Source: Cannabis sativa | Taxonomy: Eukaryota; Streptophyta; Magnoliopsida; Rosales; Cannabaceae | NCBI RefSeq assembly: GCF_029168945.1 | Contig: NC_083603.1 | Coordinates: 2,294,001 to 2,358,000 of the forward strand | Reading direction: 5' to 3' | DNA length: 64,000 bases | Part shown: one piece after another, positions 41,734 through 53,380 of the stretch | Layout: every line of letters begins with the position of its first letter | Numbering within the stretch: position 1 is the first letter of the stretch | Notes under the pieces: model-generated | Told to the model about the DNA's origin: nothing | Seen by the model: the letters and a program-made list of their open reading frames with translations, nothing else | Database searches by the model: none | Position numbers and translations under genes: made by a program

Positions 41734-43295
41734 TCATGACCTTTGGAGATGTGTAGTTTGAGATTTTAACAGATAACTAACGAGTGTAAGAGTAAGGAAA
41801 AAACTTGTTAAAATTTCCCCTGAAAAGAAGAATATTTTCAATTAGGGGGCCATTTCAACAAATTTTAACCCAAAACCATTCTTCATATTCATTTCTTAGT
41901 AGTACAAATTGATTGTGACTAGTGGCAAAAAATATTCCGAGATTGGTCCGGGCCACATTTCACAAAGGGGTACCACTATCAGAAATGTGAGATTTTCACT
42001 ATTTCGATTAAAACGATCGTTAGTGCAAGAAAACTAATTTTTCTCTCAACGTGTCCAAGAGAAAAGTGATGCACAACGGTCTTGGGTAGGCCCCCGTGAA
42101 ATTTCATGATCTTTGGAGATGTGTAGGTTGAGATTTTAACAGATAACTAACGAGTGTAAGAGTAAGGAAAAAACTTGTTAAAATTTCCCCTAAAAAAAAA
42201 GAATATTTTCAATTAGGGGGCCATTTCAACAAATTTTAACCCAAAACCATTCTTCATATTCATTTCTTAGTAGTACAAATTGATTGTGACTAGTGGCAAA
42301 AAATATTCCGAGATTGGTCCGGGCCACATTTCACAAAGGGGTACCACTATCAGAATGTGAGATTTTCACTATTTCGATTAAAACGATCGTTAGTGCAAGA
42401 AAACTAATTTTTCTCTCAACGTGTCCAAGAGAAAAGTGATGCACAACGGTCTTGGCTAGGCCCCGTGAAATTTCATGATCTTTGGAGATGTGTAGGTTGA
42501 GATTCTAACCGTATAACTAACGAGTGTAAGAGTAAGGAAAAAACTTGTTAAAATTTCCCCTGAAAAGAAGAATATTTTCAATTAGGGGGCCATTTCAAAA
42601 AATTTTAACCCAAAACCATTCTTCATATTCATTTCTTAGTAGTACAAATTGATTGTGACTAGTGGCAAAAAATATTCCGAGATTGGTCCGGGCCAGATTT
42701 CACAAAGGGGTACCACTATCAGAAATGTGAGATTTTCACTATTTCGATTAAAACGATCGTTAGTGCAAGAAAACTAATTTTTCTCTCAACGTGTCCAAGA
42801 GAAAAGTGATGCACAACGGTCTTGGCTAGGCCCCCGTGAAATTTCATGATCTTTGGAGATGTGTAGGTTGAGATTTTAACCGTATAACTAACGAGTGTAA
42901 GAGTAAGGAAAAAACTTGTAAAAATTTCCCCTGAAAAGAAGAATATTTTCAATTAGGGGCCATTTCAACAAATTTTAACCCAAAACCATTCTTCATATTC
43001 ATTTCTTAGTAGTACAAATTGATTGTGACTAGTGGCAAAAAATATTCCGAGATTGGTCCGGCCACATTTCACAAAGGGGTACCACTATCAGAAATGTGAG
43101 ATTTTCACTATTTCGATTAAAACGATCGTTAGTGCAAGAAAACTAATTTTTCTCTCAACGTGTCCAAGAGAAAAGTGATGCACAACGGTCTTGGCTAGGC
43201 CCCGTGAAATTTCATGATCTTTGGAGATGTGTAGGTTGAGATTTTAACGGATAACTAACGAGTGTATGAGTAAGGAAAAAACTTGTCAAAATTTC

Positions 43296-43395
43296 NNNNN
43301 NNNNNNNNNNNNNNNNNNNNNNNNNNNNNNNNNNNNNNNNNNNNNNNNNNNNNNNNNNNNNNNNNNNNNNNNNNNNNNNNNNNNNNNNNNNNNNN
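43296..43395. other. Assembly gap (100 N) inside the array
   Basis: There are exactly 100 Ns. The left flank stops at unit phase 84 (AAAATTTC) and the right flank resumes at phase 313 (TCAACGTG). In-register continuation needs 228 bp, or 228 plus whole units, so 100 is a placeholder rather than a measured length. Starts at 43212 and 43454 are only 242 apart. The subfamily change falls exactly here. A reading frame that crosses it at 43212-43457 is an artefact. Confidence 0.95.
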
Positions 43396-43823
43396 TCAAC
43401 GTGTCCAAGAGAAAAGTGATGCACAACGGTCTTGGCTAGGCCCCCGTGAAATTTCATGATCTTTGGAGATGTGTAGGTTGAGATTTTAACAGATAACTAA
43501 GGAGTGTAAGAGTAAGGAAAAAACTTGTAAAAATTTACCCTGAAAAGAAGAATATTTTCAATTAGGGGGCCATTTCAACAAATTTTAACCCAAAACCATT
43601 CTTCATATTCATTTCTTAGTAGTACAAATTGATTGTGACTAGTGGCAAAAAAAATTCCGAGATTGGTCTGGGCCACATTTCACAAAGGGGTACCACTATC
43701 AGAAATGTGAGATTTTCACTATTTCGATTAAAACGATCGTTAGTGCAAGAAAACTAATTTTTCTCTCAACGTGTCCAAGAGAAAAGTGATGCACAACGGT
43801 CTTGGCTAGGCCCCCGTGAAATT

Positions 43824-44193
43824 TCATGATCTTTGGAGATGTGTAGGTTGAGATTTTAACAGATAACTAACGAGTGTAAGAGTAAGGAAAAAACTTGTAA
43901 AAATTTCCCCTGAAAAGAAGAATATTTTCAATTAGGGGGCTATTTCAACAAATTTTAACCCAAAACCATTCTTCATATTCATTTCTTAGTATTACAAATT
44001 GATTGAGACTAGTGGCAAAAAAAATTCCGAGATTGGTCCGGGCCACATTTCACAAAGGGGTACCACTATCAGAAATGTGAGATTTTCACTATTTCGATTA
44101 AAACGATCGTTAGTGCAAGAAAACTAATTTTTCTCTCAACGTGTCCAAGAGAAAAGTGATGCACAACGGTCTTGGCTAGGCCCCCGTGAAATT
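43824..44193 (+). repeat. Rare-variant monomer (GGGGGCTATTTC and GATTGAGACT)
   Basis: This unit has C-to-T in GGGGGCCATTTC, the AGTATTAC form, and GATTGAGACT in place of GATTGTGACT. The same trio occurs at 57815-58173, and GATTGAGACT with AGTATTAC also at 54860-55229. These are markers of long-distance unit exchange in the right domain. Confidence 0.7.
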
Positions 44194-44563
44194 TCATGAT
44201 CTTTGGAGATGTGTAGGTTGAGATTTTAACAGATAACTAACGAGTGTAAGAGTAAGGAAAAAACTTGTAAAAATTTCCCCTGAAAAGAAGAATATTTTCA
44301 ATTAGGGGGCCATTTCAACAAATTTTAACCCAAAACCATTCTTCATATTCATTTCTTAGTATTACAAATTGATTGTGACTAGTGGCCAAAAAAATTCCGA
44401 GATTGGTCCGGGCCACATTTCACAAAGGGGTACCACTATCAGAAATGTGAGATTTTCACTATTTCGATTAAAACGATCGTTAGTGCAAGAAAACTAATTT
44501 TTCTCTCAACGTGTCCAAGAGAAAAGTGATGCACAACGGTCTTGGCTAGGTCCCCGTGAAATT

Positions 44564-44912
44564 TCATGATCTTTGGAGATGTGTAGGTTGAGATTTTAAC
44601 AGATAACTAACGAGTGTAAGAGTAAGGAAAAAACTTGTAAAAATTTCCCCTGAAAAGAAGAATATTTTCAATTAGGGGGCCATTTCAACAAATTTTAACC
44701 CAAAACCATTCTTCATATTCATTTCTTAGTAGTACAAATTGATTGTGACTAGTGGCAAAAAAATTCCGAGACAAAGGGGTACCACTATCAGAAATGTGAG
44801 ATTTTCACTATTTCGATTAAAACGATCGTTAGTGCAAGAAAACTAATTTTTCTCTCAACGTGTCCAAGAGAAAAGTGATGCACAACGGTCTTGGCTAGGC
44901 CCCCGTGAAATT
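44564..44912 (+). repeat. Monomer with 20-bp internal deletion (349 bp)
   Basis: At 44770/44771 CCGAG is joined directly to ACAAAGG, removing phases 209-228 (ATTGGTCC through CATTTC). One A of the preceding A8 run is also missing. Only a single base of microhomology is visible at the break. Confidence 0.85.
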
Positions 44913-47900
44913 TCATGATCTTTGGAGATGTGTAGGTTGAGATTTTAACAGATAACTAACGAGTGTAAGAGTAAGGAAAAAACTTGTAAAAATTTCCCCT
45001 GAAAAGAAGAATATTTTCAATTAGGGGGCCATTTCAACAAATTTTAACCCAAAACCATTCTTCATATTCATTTCTTAGTAGTACAAATTGATTGTGACTA
45101 GTGGCAAAAAAAATTCCGAGATTGGTCCGGGCCACATTTCACAAAGGGGTACCACTATCAGAAATGTGAGATTTTCACTATTTCGATTAAAACGATCGTT
45201 AGTGCAAGAAAACTAATTTTTCTCTCAACGTGTCCAAGAGAAAAGTGATGCACAACGGTCTTGGCTAGGCCCCGTGAAATTTCATGATCTTTGGAGATGT
45301 GTAGGTTGAGATTTTAACAGATAACTAACGAGTGTAAGAGTAAGGAAAAAACTTGTAAAAATTTCCCCTGAAAAGAAGAATATTTTCAATTAGGGGGCCA
45401 TTTCAACAAATTTTAACCCAAAACCATTCTTCATATTCATTTCTTAGTATTACAAATTGATTGTGACTAGTGGCCAAAAAAATTCCGAGATTGGTCCGGG
45501 CCACATTTCACAAAGGGGTACCACTATCAGAAATGTGAGATTTTCACTATTTCGATTAAAACGATCGTTAGTGCAAGAAAACTAATTTTTCTCTCAACGT
45601 GTCCAAGAGAAAAGTGATGCACAACGGTCTTGGCTAGGCCCCCGTGAAATTTCATGATCTTTGGAGATGTGTAGGTTGAGATTTTAACAGATAACTAACG
45701 AGTGTAAGAGTAAGGAAAAAACTTGTAAAAATTTCCCCTGAAAAGAAGAATATTTTCAATTAGGGGGCCATTTCAACAAATTTTAACCCAAAACCATTCT
45801 TCATATTCATTTCTTAGTATTACAAATTGATTGTGACTAGTGGCCAAAAAAATTCCGAGATTGGTCCGGGCCACATTTCACAAAGGGGTACCACTATCAG
45901 AAATGTGAGATTTTCACTATTTCGATTAAAACGATCGTTAGTGCAAGAAAACTAATTTTTCTCTCAACGTGTCCAAGAGAAAAGTGATGCACAACGGTCT
46001 TGGCTAGGCCCCCGTGAAATTTCATGATCTTTGGAGATGTGTAGGTTGAGATTTTAACAGTTAACTAACGAGTGTAAGAGTAAGGAAAAAACTTGTAAAA
46101 ATTTCCCCTGAAAAGAAGAATATTTTCAATTAGGGGGCCATTTCAACAAATTTTAACCCAAAACCATTCTTCATATTCATTTCTTAGTAGTACAAATTGA
46201 TTGTGACTAGTGGCAAAAAAAATTCCGAGATTGGTCCGGCCACATTTCACAAAGGGGTACCACTATCAGAAATGTGAGATTTTCACTATTTCGATTAAAA
46301 CGATCGTTAGTGCAAGAAAACTAATTTTTCTCTCAACGTGTCCAAGAGAAAAGTGATGCACAACGGTCTTGGCTAGGCCCCCGTGAAATTTCATGATCTT
46401 TGGAGATGTGTAGGTTGAGATTTTAACAGATAACTAACGAGTGTAAGAGTAAGGAAAAAACTTGTAAAAATTTCCCCTGAAAAGAAGAATATATTCAATT
46501 AGGGGGCCATTTCAACAAATTTTAACCCAAAACCATTCTTCATATTCATTTCTTAGTATTACAAATTGATTGTGACTAGTGGCCAAAAAAATTCCGAGAT
46601 TGGTCCGGGCCACATTTCACAAAGGGGTACCACTATCAGAAATGTGAGATTTTCACTATTTCGATTAAAACGATCGTTAGTGCAAGAAAACTAATTTTTC
46701 TCTCAACGTGTCCAAGAGAAAAGTGATGCACAACGGTCTTGGCTAGGTCCCCGTGAAATTTCATGATCTTTGGAGATGTGTAGGTTGAGATTTTAACAGA
46801 TAACTAACGAGTGTAAGAGTAAGGAAAAAACTTGTAAAAATTTCCCCTGAAAAGAAGAATATTTTCAATTAGGGGGCCATTTCAACAAATTTTAACCCAA
46901 AACCATTCTTCATATTCATTTCTTAGTAGTACAAATTGATTGTGACTAGTGGCAAAAAAAATTCCGAGATTGGTCCGGGCCACATTTCACAAAGGGGTAC
47001 CACTATCAGAAATGTGAGATTTTCACTATTTCGATTAAAACGATCGTTAGTGCAAGAAAACTAATTTTTCTCTCAACGTGTCCAAGAGAAAAGTGATGCA
47101 CAACGGTCTTGGCTAGGCCCCCGTGAAATTTCATGATCTTTGGAGATGTGTAGGTTGAGATTTTAACAGATAACTAACGAGTGTAAGAGTAAGGAAAAAA
47201 CTTGTAAAAATTTCCCCTGAAAAGAAGAATATTTTCAATTAGGGGGCCATTTCAACAAATTTTAACCCAAAACCATTCTTCATATTCATTTCTTAGTAGT
47301 ACAAATTGATTGTGACTAGTGGCAAAAAAAATTCCGAGATTGGTCCGGACCACATTTCACAAAGGGGTACCACTATCAGAAATGTGAGATTTTCACTATT
47401 TCGATTAAAACGATCGTTAGTGCAAGAAAACTAATTTTTCTCTCAACGTGTCCAAGAGAAAAGTGATGCACAACGGTCTTGGCTAGGCCCCCGTGAAATT
47501 TCATGATCTTTGGAGATGTGTAGGTTGAGATTTTAACAGATAACTAACGAGTGTAAGAGTAAGGAAAAAACTTGTAAAAATTTCCCCTGAAAAGAAGAAT
47601 ATTTTCAATTAGGGGGCCATTTCAACAAATTTTAACCCAAAACCATTCTTCATATTCATTTCTTAGTAGTACAAATTGATTGTGACTAGTGGCAAAAAAA
47701 ATTCCGAGATTGGTCCGGCCACATTTCACAAAGGGGTACCACTATCAGAAATGTGAGATTTTCACTATTTCGATTAAAACGATCGTTAGTGCAAGAAAAC
47801 TAATTTTTCTCTCAACGTGTCCAAGAGAAAAGTGATGCACAACGGTCTTGGCTAGGCCCCCGTGAAATTTCATGATCTTTGGAGATGTGTAGGTTGAGAT

Positions 47901-48240
47901 TTTAACGAGATAACTAACGAGTGTAAGAGTAAGGAAAAAACTTGTAAAAATTTCCCCTGAAAAGAAGAATATTTTCAATTAGGGGGCCATTTCAACAAAT
48001 TTTAACCCAAAACCATTCTTCATATTCATTTCTTAGTATTACAAATTGATTGTGACTAGTGGCAAAAAAAATTCCGAGATTGGTCCGGGCCACATTTCAC
48101 AAAGGGGTACCACTATCAGAAATGTGAGATTTTCACTATTTCGATTAAAACGATCGTTAGTGCAAGAAAACTAATTTTTCTCTCAACGTGTCCAAGAGAA
48201 AAGTGATGCACAACGGTCTTGGCTAGGCCCCCGTGAAATT

Positions 48241-48609
48241 TCATGATCTTTGGAGATGTGTAGGTTGAGATTTTAACAGATAACTAACGAGTGTAAGAGT
48301 AAGGAAAAAACTTGTACAAATTTCCCCGTAAAAGAAGAATATTTTCAATTAGGGGGCCATTTCAACAAATTTTAACCCAAAACCATTCTTCATATTCATT
48401 TCTTAGTAGTACAAATTGATTGTGACTAGTGGCAAAAAAAATTCCGAGATTGGTCCGGACCACATTTCACAAAGGGGTACCATTATCCGAAATGTCAGAT
48501 TTTCACTATTTCGATTAAAACGATCGTTAGTGCAAGAAAACTAATTTTTCTCTCAACGTGTCCAAGAGAAAAGTGATGCACAACGGTCTTGGCTAGGCCC
48601 CGTGAAATT
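48241..48609 (+). repeat. Most diverged right-domain monomer
   Basis: It carries an unusual number of private changes: CTTGTACAAATTT, TTCCCCGTAAAAG, GGTCCGGACC, GTACCATTATCCGAAATGTCAGATT. The last two lie at the edge of the otherwise invariant core. The units just before (47131-47869) and after (48610) share some of these, for example GGTCCGGACC. It could be an older copy or a patch of low base quality. Confidence 0.7.
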
Positions 48610-51600
48610 TCATGATCTTTGGAGATGTGTAGGTTGAGATTTTAACAGATAACTAACGAGTGTAAGAGTAAGGAAAAAACTTGTAAAAATTTCCCCGGAA
48701 AAGAAGAATATTTTCAATTAGGGGGCCATTTCAACAAATTTTAACCCAAAACCATTCTTCATATTCATTTCTTAGTAGTACAAATTGATTGTGACTAGTG
48801 GCAAAAAAAATTCCGAGATTGGTCCGGACCACATTTCACAAAGGGGTACCACTATCAGAAATGTGAGATTTTCACTATTTCGATTAAAACGATCGTTAGT
48901 GCAAGAAAACTAATTTTTCTCTCAACGTGTCCAAGAGAAAAGTGATGCACAACGGTCTTGGCTAGGCCCCCGTGAAATTTCATGATCTTTGGAGATGTGT
49001 AGGTTGAGATTTTAACGAGATAACTAACGAGTGTAAGAGTAAGGAAAAAACTTGTAAAAATTTCCCCTGAAAAGAAGAATATTTTCAATTAGGGGGCCAT
49101 TTCAACAAATTTTAACCCAAAACCATTCTTCATATTCATTTCTTAGTAGTACAAATTGATTGTGACTAGTGGCAAAAAAATTCCGAGATTGGTCCGAGCC
49201 ACATTTCACAAAGGGGTACCACTATCGAAATGTGAGATTTTCACTATTTCGATTAAAACGATCGTTAGTGCAAGAAAACTAATTTTTCTCTCAACGTGTC
49301 CAAGAGAAAAGTGATGCACAACGGTCTTGGCTAGGCCCCCGTGAAATTTCATGATCTTTGGAGATGTGTAGGTTGAGATTTTAACAGATAACTAACGAGT
49401 GTAAGAGTAAGGAAAAAACTTGTAAAAATTTCCCCGAAAAGAAGAATATTTTCAATTAGGGGGCCATTTCAACAAATTTTAACCCAAAACCATTCTTCAT
49501 ATTCATTTCTTAGTAGTACAAATTGATTGTGACTAGTGGCAAAAAAAATTCCGAGATTGGTCCGGCCACATTTCACAAAGGGGTACCACTATCGAAATGT
49601 GAGATTTTCACTATTTCGATTAAAACGATCGTTAGTGCAAGAAAACTAATTTTTCTCTCAACGTGTCCAAGAGAAAAGTGATGCACAACGGTCTTGGCTA
49701 GGCCCCCGTGAAATTTCATGATCTTTGGAGATGTGTAGGTTGAGATTTTAACAGATAACTAACGAGTGTAAGAGTAAGGAAAAAACTTGTAAAAATTTCC
49801 CCGAAAAGAAGAATATTTTCAATTAGGGGGCCATTTCAACAAATTTTAACCCAAAACCATTCTTCATATTCATTTCTTAGTAGTACAAATTGATTGTGAC
49901 TAGTGGCAAAAAAAATTCCGAGATTGGTCCAGGCCACATTTCACAAAGGGGTACCACTATCGAAATGTGAGATTTTCACTATTTCGATTAAAACGATCGT
50001 TAGTGCAAGAAAACTAATTTTTCTCTCAACGTGTCCAAGAGAAAAGTGATGCACAACGGTCTTGGCTAGGCCCCCGTGAAATTTCATGATCTTTGGAGAT
50101 GTGTAGGTTGAGATTTTAACGAGATAACTAACGAGTGTAAGAGTAAGGAAAAAACTTGTAAAAATTTCCCCGAAAAGAAGAATATTTTCAATTAGGGGGC
50201 CATTTCAACAAATTTTAACCCAAAACCATTCTTCATATTCATTTCTTAGTAGTACAAATTGATTGTGACTAGTGGCAAAAAAATTCCGAGATTGGTCCGG
50301 CCACATTTCACAAAGGGGTACCACTATCAGAAATGTGAGATTTTCACTATTTCGATTAAAACGATCGTTAGTGCAAGAAAACTAATTTTTCTCTCAACGT
50401 GTCCAAGAGAAAAGTGATGCACAACGGTCTTGGCTAGGCCCCCGTGAAATTTCATGATCTTTGGAGATGTGTAGGTTGAGATTTTAACAGATAACTAACG
50501 AGTGTAAGAGTAAGGAAAAAACTTGTAAAAATTTCCCCGAAAAGAAGAATATTTTCAATTAGGGGGCCATTTCAACAAATTTTAACCCAAAACCATTCTT
50601 CATATTCATTTCTTAGTAGTACAAATTGATTGTGACTAGTGGCAAAAAAAATTCCGAGATTGGTCCGGCCACATTTCACAAAGGGGTACCACTATCGAAA
50701 TGTGAGATTTTCACTATTTCGATTAAAACGATCGTTAGTGCAAGAAAACTAATTTTTCTCTCAACGTGTCCAAGAGAAAAGTGATGCACAACGGTCTTGG
50801 CTAGGCCCCCGTGAAATTTCATGATCTTTGGAGATGTGTAGGTTGAGATTTTAACAGATAACTAACGAGTGTAAGAGTAAGGAAAAAACTTGTAAAAATT
50901 TCCCTTAAAAGAAGAATATTTTCAATTAGGGGGCCATTTCAACAAATTTTAACCCAAAACCATTCTTCATATTCATTTCTTAGTATTACAAATTGATTGT
51001 GACTAGTGGCCCAAAAAATTCCGAGATTGGTCCGGCCACATTTCACAAAGGGGTACCACTATCAGAAATGTGAGATTTTCACTATTTCGATTAAAACGAT
51101 CGTTAGTGCAAGAAAACTAATTTTTCTCTCAACGTGTCCAAGAGAAAAGTGATGCACAACGGTCTTGGCTAGGCCCCCGTGAAATTTCATGATCTTTGGA
51201 GATGTGTAGGTTGAGATTTTAACGAGATAACTAACGAGTGTAAGAGTAAGGAAAAAACTTGTAAAAATTTCCCCTGAAAAGAAGAATATTTTCAATTAGG
51301 GGGCCATTTCAACAAATTTTAACCCAAAACCATTCTTCATATTCATTTCTTAGTAGTACAAATTGATTGTGACTAGTGGCAAAAAAAATTCCGAGATTGG
51401 TCCGGCCACATTTCACAAAGGGGTACCACTATCAGAAATGTGAGATTTTCACTATTTCGATTAAAACGATCGTTAGTGCAAGAAAACTAATTTTTCTCTC
51501 AACGTGTCCAAGAGAAAAGTGATGCACAACGGTCTTGGCTAGGCCCCCGTGAAATTTCATGATCTTTGGAGATGTGTAGGTTGAGATTTTAACAGATAAC

Positions 51601-53031
51601 TAACGAGTGTAAGAGTAAGGAAAAAACTTGTAAAAATTTCCCCTGAAAAGAAGAATATTTTCAATTAGGGGGCCATTTCAACAAATTTTAACCCAAAACC
51701 ATTCTTCATATTCATTTCTTAGTAGTACAAATTGATTGTGACTAGTGGCAAAAAAAATTCCGAGATTGGTCCGGCCACATTTCACAAAGGGGTACCACTA
51801 TCAGAAATGTGAGATTTTCACTATTTCGATTAAAACGATCGTTAGTGCAAGAAAACTAATTTTTCTCTCAACGTGTCCAAGAGAAAAGTGATGCACAACG
51901 GTCTTGGCTAGGCCCCCGTGAAATTTCATGATCTTTGGAGATGTGTAGGTTGAGATTTTAACAGATAACTAACGAGTGTAAGAGTAAGGAAAAAACTTGT
52001 AAAAATTTCCCCTGAAAAGAAGAATATTTTCAATTAGGGGGCCATTTCAACAAATTTTAACCCAAAACCATTCTTCATATTCATTTCTTAGTATTACAAA
52101 TTGATTGTGACTAGTGGCAAAAAAAATTCCGAGATTGGTCCGGGCCACATTTCACAAAGGGGTACCACTATCAGAAATGTGAGATTTTCACTATTTCGAT
52201 TAAAACGATCGTTAGTGCAAGAAAACTAATTTTTCTCTCAACGTGTCCAAGAGAAAAGTGATGCACAACGGTCTTGGCTAGGCCCCCGTGAAATTTCATG
52301 ATCTTTGGAGATGTGTAGGTTGAGATTTTAACAGATAACTAACGAGTGTAAGAGTAAGGAAAAAACTTGTAAAAATTTCCCCTAAAAGAAGAATATTTTC
52401 AATTAGGGGGCCATTTCAACAAATTTTAACCCAAAACCATTCTTCATATTCATTTCTTAGTAGTACAAATTGATTGTGACTAGTGGCAAAAAAAATTCCG
52501 AGATTGGTCCGGCCACATTTCACAAAGGGGTACCACTATCAGAAATGTGAGATTTTCACTATTTCGATTAAAACGATCGTTAGTGCAAGAAAACTAATTT
52601 TTCTCTCAACGTGTCCAAGAGAAAAGTGATGCACAACGGTCTTGGCTAGGCCCCCGTGAAATTTCATGATCTTTGGAGATGTGTAGGTTGAGATTTTAAC
52701 AGATAACTAACGAGTGTAAGAGTAAGGAAAAAACTTGTTAAAATTTCCCCTGAAAAGAAGAATATTTTCAATTAGGGGGCCATTTCAACAAATTTTAACC
52801 CAAAACCATTCTTCATATTCATTTCTTAGTAGTACAAATTGATTGTGACTAGTGGCAAAAAAAATTCCGAGATTGGTCCGGCCACATTTCACAAAGGGGT
52901 ACCACTATCGAAATGTGAGATTTTCACTATTTCGATTAAAACGATCGTTAGTGCAAGAAAACTAATTTTTCTCTCAACGTGTCCAAGAGAAAAGTGATGC
53001 ACAACGGTCTTGGCTAGGCCCCCGTGAAATT

Positions 53032-53380
53032 TCATGATCTTTGGAGATGTGTAGGTTGAGATTTTAACAGATAACTAACGAGTGTAAGAGTAAGGAAAAA
53101 ACTTGTAAAAATTTCCCCTAAAAGAAGAATATTTTCAATTAGGGGGCCATTTCAACAAATTTTAACCCAAAACCATTCTTCATATTCATTTCTTAGTATT
53201 ACAAATTGATTGTGACTAGTGGCAAAAAAAATTCCGAGATTGGTCCGGGCCACTATCAGAAATGTGAGATTTTCACTATTTCGATTAAAACGATCGTTAG
53301 TGCAAGAAAACTAATTTTTCTCTCAACGTGTCCAAGAGAAAAGTGATGCACAACGGTCTTGGCTAGGCCCCCGTGAAATT
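53032..53380 (+). repeat. Monomer with 20-bp deletion between CCAC repeats (349 bp)
   Basis: After GGGCCAC (53247-53253) the sequence jumps to TATCAG, removing phases 224-243, including the KpnI site. CCAC ends both the retained left side and the deleted segment, so the deletion fits slippage or annealing at a 4-bp direct repeat. The unit also has CCCCTAAAAG in place of CCCCTGAAAAG. Confidence 0.85.

Larger units (their letters stand above)
1..43295 (+). repeat. Left satellite domain: tandem ~370-bp units, mosaic subfamily
   Basis: This is a head-to-tail array of 118 unit starts, counted from each TCATGATCTT; the mean start-to-start distance is about 369.3 bp and the range is 366-372. All copies face the same way. 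No foreign sequence lies between units. Diagnostic sites are six A then TATT after GGC (two exceptions, near 19011 and 27145), TGTTAAA or TGTCAAA (TGTAAAA in only eight units), and a three-way polymorphism TTCAAAAAAT, TTCAACAAAT or TTAGACAAAT. AAGAGT alternates with ATGAGT, and unit junctions are heterogeneous (GGCCCCCGTG, GGCCCCGTG, GGGCCCCGTG, GGCCTCCGTG and CATG forms). In places the AAA and AAC forms alternate, for example in the units from 7010 to 10334. The strand is nominal, because satellite DNA has no inherent coding direction. Function is unknown; structural heterochromatin is the inference. Confidence 0.98.

Noticed and set aside
43212..43457. Reading frame crossing the N gap
   Set aside because: It translates through 100 Ns of arbitrary length, and the frame on either side is unrelated because the repeat register does not match.
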